A stretch of DNA of 64,000 nt from Thalassia testudinum (taxonomy: Eukaryota > Streptophyta > Magnoliopsida > Alismatales > Hydrocharitaceae), in contig JAZHRO010000003.1 in assembly GCA_037157565.1 (NCBI GenBank), positions 65,908,501 to 65,972,500 on the forward strand. Reading direction: 5' to 3'. The notes below the pieces were generated by a model. It was given only the letters and a program-made list of their open reading frames with translations, ran no database searches and had not been told where the DNA came from. Of this stretch, positions 55,405-64,000 are shown piece after piece. Position 1 is the first letter of the stretch, and every line of letters begins with the position of its first letter. Made by a program: the position numbers and the translations under genes.

Positions 55405-55890
55405 TTTGGTTTGTGCAGGGAAGGAGGAGAAGGAAGGCACAGCTGAAGCAAAGCTGACACTTGGCTGCAAAAGGAAGAAAAAGGAAGGAAGGCTGAAGAA
55501 AGGAGAAGACTCACAGAGAAAAAGAGAAGGAAAGACAAGGCAGAAGGAAGAGGTGAAGCCAAAGAGAAGAGGAAGTCAGAGAGCTAAGGCTGAAGAAGGA
55601 AGAAGAAAGAAAGAAAGGGAAAGACAAGCAGAAGAAGAAGAAGAAGAAGAAGAAGAAGAAGAAGAAATGCTGAGGCCAAGGGAAGTAGAGCTAAAGAAGA
55701 AGAAGAAGATTCGCAGAGAAAAGGAGAAAGACACTATAGAAGAGAGGCAAGGCAGAAGACAAAGGAAAATAAGAAGGAAGAAATAAAGAAGAAGAAGCAG
55801 ACGACCAAAGAAGAACAGGAGAAAAAGAGCTAAGGAAAGGGGAAAGTCAGAAGAAAAAGAACAAGAAGCAAATAGGAGAAGAAATAAGGG
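55405..55890 (+). repeat. Purine-rich tract with GAA microsatellite in S1
   Basis: Almost entirely A and G, with (GAA)n at about 55629-55667. Any long open frame here (Glu/Lys-rich) is a by-product of composition. The complement is present in G (20110-20560), while LTR A has only a short version near 2640-2800. Confidence 0.8.
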
Positions 55891-56178
55891 AGAGAATATC
55901 TTTTTAAGATGTCTGATCCCATGATCAGATGTCCAATTTCTCTCTTTTTGCCACATTTGACTCTTAAACTCTTGCATTGTATTCTGACTTACGTTTTGAG
56001 TAATTCTAAGTGTTCAATTACATTATTGAGGTTAATGAATAAATTTCATTTTCTCCCTGTGTTCGACCTCGGATACTTTGATTTTCGAGTTATAAATTTT
56101 TATTTGTTTTTGTGGAGAGTTCATCTATATTACAATGAGATATCTATTAAAACACGATCTAGCCGCATAAACAGATGG

Positions 56179-57424
56179 TGAAGATGAAGATTCGGCTTAC
56201 TATGGTAACATTGGGCTCCTTTGTGATGACCCAATGTCTCATTCGTCTACACTATCAGGGCTTTTGAACCTCGATTCGCACGGGACTGAAACCACTACAT
56301 TACACATATCTCCCTGAGGATCTGACTATTTAAGGTGTGCTTCTGACCGCAGCACCCCTGAATCCAGCTATCCTGATCCATATATTACTGAATCGCCCCT
56401 GTTATTGCAGGAAGGCATGACTACAGCTAACGGGTTTCCCGTTAACGTAGTCATAACCAATTATCCCACAGGGAGTGACTCAGCAGGAATTCACATGCAC
56501 ATGGATCAACAGATTCCCACCCACGATTATGCTCCTCCCACTCTCATATCTGATTTCGACCCACCCGTGATTGAATTGAAGCCCTTACCTGACTCACTTA
56601 AGTATGTGTTCTTGGGCAAAAGTGAGACATATCCAGTCATTATCAATGCCCACTTAACCCAAGAATAGGAGCATCAATTGGTTTCTACACTTCAAGACCA
56701 TAGGGCTGCTATTGGGTGGAGTATTGCTGATCTCCACGGTATTTGCCCCTCTTATTGCACTCATCACATTTACACGGATGAGGGGGTGAAACTTTCGAGA
56801 CAACCTCAAAGACGGCTAAACCCGAATATGCTAGAGGTTGTTAAGAAGGAGATCATCAAATGGCTGGATGCAGCCATTATATATCCAATCTCAGACAGCT
56901 AGTGGGTGAGTCCAATTCAGATAGTGCCCAAGAAAGTAGGACTCATTGTCATGAAAAATGATAAGGGTGAATCCATCCTGACCCGCACTGAGACATCTTG
57001 GTAGGTCTGCATTGACTATAGGAAACTGAACACGGCTACCCAGAAGGATCACTTTCCTTTACCGTTCATTGACCAGATCTTGGAACGATTAGCCAGATGC
57101 AGTTTCTTCTGCTTTCTGGATGGATACTCCAGGTATAATCAAGTAGCGATTAGTCCGGAAGATCAAGACAAGACCACATTCACATGCCCCTTTGGAACAT
57201 TCGCCTTCAACCAGATGCCCTTTGGCCTCTGCAACACACCAGCGACATTTCAGCGTTGTATGATGGCTATATTCTCTGACATGATTGGGGATCATGTGGA
57301 GGTATTCATGGATGACTTCTCTATTTTCGGAGATGATTTCATGTCTTGTCTTGATAACCTCACCAAGATCCTGAAATGGTGTATTAAGGTAAACCTAGTA
57401 CTATCCTAGGAGAAAAGCCATTTC
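56179..57424 (+). pseudogene. Element B reverse transcriptase
   Basis: Polymerase of the element. After a linker (YYGNIGLLCDDPM) and the conserved PLPDSLKYVFLG, the RT opens with GWSIADLHGICPSYCTHHI, palm motif CIDYRKLN, FCFLDGYSRYNQVAISPED, PFGTFAFNQMPFGLCNTPATF and the catalytic FMDDFSIFG. Stops: TAG 56666-56668, 56900-56902, about 57002 and 57408-57409 region. At least two stand where related elements have Gln (E-Q-E, SDSQWVSP), fitting CAG to TAG change. Confidence 0.92.
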
Positions 57425-58324
57425 ATGGTGAGGGATGGCATATTACTAGGGCACAGAATCTCCAAAAATGGACTCGAGGTCGACTGGGCTAAATCAGAGA
57501 TTATCTCCCACTTACCGCCACCTAGCTCGGTCAAGCAAATTAGATCATTCTTGGGTGACGTCGGCTTCTATCGGAGATTTATACACGACTTCTCAAAAAT
57601 TGTGCGGCCTTTGACGAATCTCCTGGTTACCGCTGTCCCACTTGAATTTGATACCTCGTGTCTCAGCGCCTTCGAGACTTTACGAAGCGCTGTTTCCGAC
57701 TCCCCGATTCTCCAACCACCCGGCTGGTCGCTCGATTTCGAAATGATGTGCGACGCTTCTGATTTTGCCGTCGGTGCTGTTTTAGGCCAGCATCAGGAGA
57801 AACATCCCTTTGTCATATACTATGCTAGCAAGACGCTGAATGAGGCTCAACGTAATTACACTGTCACTGAAAAAGAACTGCTAGCAGTAGTATTCGGGTT
57901 GGAGAAATTTAGATCATATTTATTAGGGTCCAAGGTCATTATCTTCACTGATCACTCCGCCCTTCGGCATTTGTTGGCTAAGAAGGATGCCAAACCACGG
58001 CTCATTAGATGGATCCTTCTATTGCAAGAATTTGATATCAAAATCCGTGATAAAGCTGGAAAACAAAATGTTGTGGTGGATCACCTATCCAGATTGGACC
58101 CAGACCACATTCCTTATTCCCTGCCTATCCATGAACAATTTCTAGATGAATCTCTTTTGCCAATTCATTCTGTTGAGTTCCCTTGGTATGCGGATTTCAC
58201 GAACTACCTTACCACAGGCAAAATTCCCGTGAACCTATCCAAGGACCAGAAACTCAAATTCATTGCAGAGGCCAAATACTACCTCTGGGATGACCCACTA
58301 CTCTTCTGCATTGGAGCGAATTAG
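57425..58324 (+). pseudogene. Element B RT thumb and RNase H
   Basis: Open for 299 codons: thumb with [19 protein letters not shown] and [13 protein letters not shown], then RNase H with [16 protein letters not shown] (catalytic Asp), [13 protein letters not shown] (catalytic Glu) and [13 protein letters not shown] (catalytic Asp). The end is [14 protein letters not shown] and a linker up to TAG 58322-58324, where related proteins have Gln before IIRRC. RNase H removes RNA from the cDNA hybrid. This is the best preserved part of B. Confidence 0.93.
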
Positions 58325-59470
58325 ATTATTCGCAGATGCATCCCAGACTCTGAGATCCCCAGTGTGTTATCTTTCTGCCGCAATGATGCGTGTGGTGGCC
58401 ATTTCTCAGGATAGAAAACCGCTGCAAAAATTTTGTAGTCGGGATTTTTCTAGCCAACCATCTTCAGAGATACAAAAGATTACACCCAACACTGTAAACG
58501 ATGTCAGTCGGTTGGTTCTATGACTAGGAGAGACATGATGCCACTCCAACCCATCAAGGTTGTAGAAGTGTTCGACGTCTGGGGCATCGATTTTATGGGC
58601 CCTTTTTCGAACTCGCATGGCTTCGAGTACATATTGCTAGCCGTTGATTATGTCTCGAAGTGGGTCGAGGCCATCCCAGCGAGATGGGTTGACCACAAGA
58701 CCGTCATTTCTTTCGTACGACAGAATATTTTCACGAGATTTGGAATACCCTATGCTCTAATTAGCGACGGGGGAAGCCACTTCATCCACGCCCATTTTAG
58801 GTCATTATTAAAGAAATATGGGGTACATCACCGCATAGCCACCCTGTATCACCCGCAAACCAATGGGCAGGCTGAAGTGTCTAACCATCAAATCAAGCTG
58901 ATTCTCCAGAAGATGGTTAGACAAGATAGGAAGGACTGGTCTGACAAATTAATCAATGCACTTTGGGCATATCGGACCGCATACAAGGCCCCACTTGGAA
59001 TGTCACCATATCGCATGGTATATGGCAAGGCCTGTCACCTTCCTGTAGAGCTGGAAAGCCGTGCCTTTTGGGTGGTGCGAAAATGTAACCTTGACCTCGA
59101 TGTAGAAGGTTGAGAATGGAAACTCCAACTCAGCGAATTAGAAGAAATCCGATGGGTAGCCTATGAGAATGCATTAATATACAAGGATAAGACCAAGGCC
59201 TTTCATGACCGCCACATCTGGAGGAAAGTATTCACGCCCAACTAGCAAGTCTGGTTATTTGATTCACGGCTGAAACTGTTTGCGGGGAAGCTTAAGTCCA
59301 AGTGGACTGGCCTGTATGTTGTGATACTGCCATATCCTAACGAGGCAGTCCAGATCAAGGACCTAAAATCTGGGCATATATTCACGGTAAAGAGCCAGCG
59401 CCTCAAGCCATTTTTGGCCCAGGAACCTCCTCCACTTGACGAGACTGTTCACCTTAGTGAGGACGTGTGA
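58325..59470 (+). pseudogene. Element B integrase
   Basis: A zinc-binding part (58325-58520) in broken frames has ACGGHFSG and CKRCQSV; the usual first His is replaced by Arg (FCRNDACGG). The core, 58520-59113, is open: Asp in GIDFMGPF, Asp in LISDGGSHF, and Glu in NGQAEVS exactly 35 residues further (DD35E). Then TGA 59111-59113 and a C-terminal domain with SRLKLFAGKLKSKWTGLYVV, VKSQRLKPFL, one TAG (59243-59245) and the final TGA at 59468-59470. It would insert the cDNA; the stops make this copy inactive. Confidence 0.92.
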
Positions 59471-61417
59471 TTGAGTTTTTGCTCAGTTGGAGGCGTAAAA
59501 CTCAGCACATATAGATACCATTCGCCCCACATTCCACCATCATAACCATTTTTATACATAGCATATTTTTGTTTTAGCATATTTACTTTGTGTATATTGC
59601 ATGCTAATAGGTTGGCCAGAGCTGAATATAATTTCAGGAGCAATTACAGGTGATTTCTACCCACTCTCCCCCTGTAGTATTTATTTTCTTTTACATTCAT
59701 GCATGAGGACACGCAAGAACTTAGGCATGCGGGGGTAGATACAACAAAACAAAAAAAATTTTTATGCCAACACTTAGGAAAACCTCAGAGTTGCATATAA
59801 AATGTACTTTAGGACCCTAAATGAAAGAACAACCGACTCCACCTCCAATGCTCACATTGGAGCTAGAAATTGTTCGCAACAGCCACTTCCGACTCACCTG
59901 CTCACCTTTTGTTCTAAATTTAGGGTCAAACTGATTGTAACCTGATACAGGAAATTCACGAAGTACAAATTATACGAGGTTATACGAGGTTAGTTGTTCA
60001 TAGCATATATACATATTGCATTCATGAATAAGATTATTTTATTAAGAGAATGCATTAGGGATTTTATCCTCTAGTTGATTCCTGTAATCTGGAATCCAGT
60101 ACAACTTTTCACAAACACGTAGAATTTGCAATGGATTCACGATGAAGGCTGATAAATGTCTTTAGTCTGTCGAGAAGTAGCGATTCTTTTCCTGAACCCC
60201 TGGACAGTGTTTTGGGAGTCAGGCAGATTTTCTTCCAAAAATCCACCAAATAGTGTGAGATGAGAGTGGAGTGTACTGGTGCTCTAAGATTAGTGCGAGG
60301 AATTTGGAATCCTAGATAATTAGGTGATGATACTCTAAGATTAGACATAGTTTTCACAGCCAGTTCCTGCGTATACATTTTTGTACAAAATTTTGAGAGC
60401 CACCAAATAAGGCAAATACGTAGAGAACGAGTTCTCATAAAACTAGGGCTGAGGTGGATGGTTACGACCATTCTTTATGGAATCCTCGGCTGAAGGAGGG
60501 TATTAATGCCAAGGTTAGAAATACAACGTCCTATCCGTCTTTCCTGGTGCCGTGAGTAGGCACTTCCACCAAATAAGTCACCCAGTGTCTCTTGAGTACC
60601 ACCAATCCCTAATAATGCCTCCTCAAAAAAGTTCATGGATGTATGCTAGTTGTGTGATGTTGAAAAAAAAAATTTAGAAAAAGAAGAAAAAAGAAGAAAA
60701 GAATGAATATTTAGTGTTTATTTCATTGAGGCAGTACCACCAAATATAATTGAGCTCCACCCAATATGGCCTTAACCTATTTTTCTTGTGTTTCTGACCA
60801 CCCGAATACTAGCTGAGGAATTCCGACTTAGTGTTAGGGTTATGAGAACTCAATTAAAGTGTTAATGCCTAGTGAGACCACCAAATACAGATCGTATGTG
60901 TGAATCTGGTGAAATTGTGAGCTCTGCGAAAAAGAAAAAGAGTAAGAGAGAATAAATACAAAGGAATCAAAAGGGAGCACAGTTTTTCTCATCTTTCTCT
61001 GGGTTGAGTTACTTAGTAATCCGAGAATCTAGATTCTGTAGTACTAGTCTCTATGTAGCACCAAGTGAGAGTGAGCCACCAAATATATAATCTTAGCCCT
61101 CAAAGATTCTCTACCTAAGCCTAAAGCCGGGATGGAATTCATAGAATATCTTGAATACCTCGAGGGAAGAAGTCTGCCTATCCCACTAGAATTTTTACTA
61201 GGTGTCAAGTACAGGCTTTAGAGGTGAATCAGTTTTTCACTCAAATCTGTTGCAAAAGCTACATAGCCGCACTTTCACGATTGTCTAGATTTCTAGAGCA
61301 TACGATGAAAACAAAAAGGATAAAAATCTCCATGCATACACTTGATAGAATAATCAGTCCCTTAAGGACCTTTGCTGTAAATAATTCAGTCTTGCATTTG
61401 CTAGAGACTAACAAGAT
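59471..61417 (+). mobile_element. Element B 3' noncoding region
   Basis: 1.95 kb without a recognised gene. A PPT-like block lies at 59703-59737 (ATGAGGACACGCAAGAAC, TTAGGCATGCGGGGGTAGA). From 60243 to 61085 the 10-mer CCACCAAATA occurs six times. An envelope-like ORF, present in some Athila elements, is absent. Confidence 0.8.
60243..61085 (+). repeat. Six spaced copies of CCACCAAATA in B
   Basis: Exact copies at 60243, 60400, 60566, 60737, 60878 and 61076 (10 bp each). Spacings are 157, 166, 171, 141 and 198 bp, mean about 167. The sequence between copies is not repeated. Confidence 0.9.
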
Positions 61418-61432
61418 TTAGGCATGGGGGTA
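61418..61432 (+). promoter_or_regulatory. Polypurine tract of element B
   Basis: TTAGGCATGGGGGTA, directly before the 3' LTR start TGATTGCACAGC. Confidence 0.88.
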
Positions 61433-63777
61433 TGATTGCACAGCAATCACAGGTCTTAATTGACATAGATTAAGCTAGGACATAGCATAAGTTAGGGTTA
61501 TTCATGCATGCATACACATTATCTGCATCTTTACTGCTTTCCTTTAGTAATGCATAAAATAATGTTATAATGTGCTTATTAAGAGCATTATGTCGATTGT
61601 AGGCAATAAGCAAATCTTGAGCAAGATATGAAGCTGGATGAGGATTAACGGGAGTTGCAGTAGAGCTAGAGCAGAAGGCTTAGTTTAGATATAGGAACAA
61701 TAATGTAAGGGGGTTAAAGTTTGCTATTCTATTAAGTAGGAATAAAGCAGTAAAATGTGAAGAGCATAGGTCCATCCTAGCCCTAGTATAGCCTAGAGAC
61801 TTCCCTAAGCTTTAGCCACCCTTAGATTAGGTCAAAACACCCTAGGAAGCCTTAAAACCCTAGTCCCAACCCTTATTTGGACGTCCAGATAAGTTATAGG
61901 ATGTCCAGGACCCTTAGCCATCTACCGCACACCTTAAACCCACTTCTGCAGTGTTATTGGATGTCCAGACACTTTGTCAGACGTCCAATTTCTGCAGAGT
62001 ACCCAAAATAGAACCTTGATTTCCCCCTGACTCAAATTGGACGTCCAGAACTGAAGTCTGGACTTCTGATTTTTGAGTATAAGTCATTTCATCTTACTAT
62101 TGGACATCTGATGCTGGTTTCCAGTCACTATTTTGAGATTCAAGTCTTGATCTTGGATCTCTAGCTCCCTAGACCTAATCCTAAGCCCATAGGAACCTAA
62201 ACTAAGGTGTCCTAACCCTAGTACATCACCTCTAGACCTACCTAAGGACCTAACTTCATCCTCACCAAACCCAATTGACTTAGATCAAAGTCAATTACCT
62301 TCACCTAAGTCAATTGGACTCATTGAGTCCAATTGAGCTTAGATCTCAACCCACACAAGTTCAATTGGACTTAGTGACAGTCCAATTGACCTAAACCCAA
62401 CCTAATTGAGTTATGTCACCCTCAAGTAGGCTCGCACTCATTCAATTAAACTTAGGTTAAATTTAATTGCATTTTCACCTTAGCAATTAGGGTTTGTAAC
62501 CCTAAAATCAAGACCTACACCTACACAAAACCCTTAAGACCTATCCTAAGCCACCTAGCCATGTAGAGCACGACCACACACACACACACCCACTCATGCA
62601 CACACTTCTCTAGAATTCTCTAGAGTTCTCTTGAGATGGCGCAACCTCTTGGTTGCCAAATTTTGCAACCAAGAGGCATTCATATTGAGATCCACAATTT
62701 TTGGATCTCAAAGACCACCTACAACCCCATGTGGCCAGCCACTCGTGGACTCTCTCTAGAGAGTTCCACACCTGTCTAGAGAGAAGCCATTAGGTCTATG
62801 AAAAGAACCCATGGGCAGCCAAACACACCCATTCACTTCCCTTGGCTTCATTGGCACCACTCACCTCATTAGCTCCATACATGCCCACCTTCACTTAGGT
62901 TAGCTACTCCACCTCCACAAGCTCACCACCATCATGAAGGACATCACGCCGGGATACTGGATCAATCCTCCCTCTCTCCAAGGGTCGGCCTAAGCTACAT
63001 TGGCTGCCCCTCATTCTCCTCTCGACCACTCCAAGGCCATCTGGGACCACCCCTGAATGCCCTCTATTCCGCTAGATTTAGTTTATGCTCTTAATAATTT
63101 TATTTCTTTTATTACTACTTAATACCGTAGTCTTACTTCTCCCCCAATGATGCATGCAAAATACCCCCGTTGATTCTTGTATGCAGTCATTTTCTGGTAA
63201 CTAGATTTAAATTTCAAGCATTTATGTACAAGCTTTCCTCTAAAGTTCTTGTTGCAAACAACTGACCCAATGAATGAATGAATGAAAATGCATTTTTATA
63301 TATATATCTCTTTATTTGTTTGAAATCACCACGAGCTTAATAATTATTGTATTTGCGTGATTTAAGTGCCTGCACTTTAACTGTCTATCTATTACGCACA
63401 AGCATGTCATTTCCTGAGGATATTGGAAATATAACAATAGATGCTTTCTCCATAACTAGTCACCACCTCACTAGAATCGTGTGCACAGAAACTCACATGT
63501 TCACTTTCGTAATTTACTTGATGCATGCGCATGTGATCCGAGTTAATAACAGAATTGGTGAAGTTTTAGTTAGGAGATTGGAAACTGGCGTGCGTCTTTA
63601 AATGAAGTAGAGTAGTAAAAAGATCAATTTCAAAAGTGAAAGCAACGCCTCCCTGAGACGAACAACCGGGACTCAAGTCTCGTAATTTTTGTAAAACAAT
63701 ATCTTTGTTGGATTGTACTTCACGACTATACTACGACACTTTTTTCTATCAAATACATGACTTACGCATCCTAAACA
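61433..63777 (+). mobile_element. 3' LTR of element B
   Basis: 2345 bp, TGATTGCACAGC to CCTAAACA, aligned with 46614-48963 and with S2. The inverted-repeat chain is kept but more decayed, for example CCTAATTGAG/CTCAAGTAGG and a disturbed hairpin at the TATA position. Confidence 0.93.
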
Positions 63778-63782
63778 ATGAC
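63778..63782. repeat. Element B target-site duplication, right copy
   Basis: ATGAC, matching 46609-46613. Confidence 0.92.
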
Positions 63783-64000
63783 AGATAATAGAATCTAGAT
63801 TGCAAAATTTTTGCGACAGTCCTTTTCCCAGAAAAGTGTCCACCACACGCGGATGTGTGACAGAACTCAAGTATGCTATGGAACTCGACTTCCGAGATGC
63901 ATCGGTGAATAATCTGGTTTACGCCAATGCGGTACAGATCAGGATCATCCCAAAAATAATATTTGGCCTTAGACACAAGTCTATCCCATTGTTGTTTGGT
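63783..64000 (-). pseudogene. Element D integrase zinc-binding domain and upstream linker
   Basis: The minus frame has KAKYYFWDDPDLYRIG, then IIHRC, and FCHTSACGGHFSGKRT, AKILQSRFYY, the His-containing start of the integrase H2C2 finger. The two Cys of the finger are on the far side of element B, near 46570. RT and RNase H of D should continue to the right of the window. Confidence 0.85.

Larger units (their letters stand above)
53251..56178 (+). mobile_element. Solo LTR S1 (family 1) nested in B pol, with GATGG target duplication
   Basis: LTR 53256-56173 (TGATGAGAGCC...CATAAACA, 2918 bp) between GATGG at 53251-53255 and GATGG at 56174-56178. It aligns with LTRs A and F from start to end. 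TATAAAA is at 54192-54198 after a 9-bp hairpin. Downstream is a purine tract of about 490 bp (55405-55890) with a GAA run at 55629-55667. It is the remnant of a full family-1 element that recombined to one LTR. Confidence 0.95.
46614..63777 (+). mobile_element. Element B: complete Athila-type Ty3-gypsy retrotransposon (family 2)
   Basis: 17.2 kb with 5' LTR 46614-48963, primer site, gag, protease, RT, RNase H, integrase, long 3' noncoding region, polypurine tract, 3' LTR 61433-63777 and ATGAC target duplication. Without the nested solo LTR S1 it is about 14.2 kb. Order PR-RT-RH-IN is that of Ty3-gypsy. No envelope-like gene is seen between integrase and the PPT. All coding domains carry stops, so it needs help in trans or is dead. 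It sits in the integrase gene of D. Confidence 0.95.

Noticed and set aside
55406..55786. Open frame of 126 codons rich in Glu and Lys
   Set aside because: It lies in the purine-rich tract of solo LTR S1; the opposite strand is also open for 133 codons. Composition explains both.

Overview
This 64 kb window looks like repeat-only DNA from a large plant genome. I find no host gene. It carries Athila/Tat-type Ty3-gypsy LTR retrotransposons (tRNA-Asp-like primer site TGGCGCCGTTGCC-like, polypurine tract GCATGGGGGTA, RT motif FMDDF, DD35E integrase) and two plant L1-clade LINEs. The LINE ORF1 has its zinc knuckles in front of a DUF4283-like region, an order I associate with monocots, so an angiosperm (perhaps a monocot) is likely, but the species cannot be read from the window.

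LTR families. Family 1: element A (+), element F (-), element G (-) and solo LTR S1. Family 2: the complete element B (+) and solo LTR S2. Family 3: element C (+), element E (-) and the related element D (-). Element H (-) has a separate LTR. LINE-1 (-) and LINE-2 (+) are inserted among them.

Layout, left to right. 1-3188: 3' end of A. 3189-11886: 3' LTR of H, split by the nearly intact LINE-1 (5840-11694). 11887-15146: H 3' noncoding region and gag. 15147-19868: 3' LTR and 3' region of E, with a copia-like LTR inside. 19869-23737: G, internally deleted, keeping gag and protease. 23738-26966: 3' LTR and 3' end of F. 26967-41554: complete non-autonomous element C, with S2 in its 5' LTR and LINE-2 in its interior. 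41555-42777: more of F, including an integrase C-terminus. 42778-46613: 3' LTR, 3' region and integrase of D. 46614-63777: complete element B (17.2 kb), with S1 inside its pol. 63778-64000: D resumes.

How it fits together. The minus-strand elements sit inside one another: H holds E, E holds G, G holds F, F holds C and D, D holds B, and B holds S1. Only the 3' halves of H, E, G, F and D are visible; their 5' halves should lie to the right of the window in the order D, F, G, E, H. Several junctions are exact: B has TSD ATGAC on both sides, S1 has GATGG, S2 has CTCAC, and LINE-1 has a 15-bp TSD. Reading frames resume on the far side of the B and S1 insertions.

Most notable signals: six copies of CCACCAAATA at about 165-bp spacing in B's 3' noncoding region; a chain of inverted repeats running into the TATA box of family-2 LTRs, with a compensatory base pair between copies; a nested tandem duplication inside LINE-1 ORF1; tRNA-like A/B boxes in the LTRs of D and E; and a conserved internal PPT-like block in six elements. 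Coding regions other than LINE-1 are decayed, often by in-frame TAG codons where CAG is expected.
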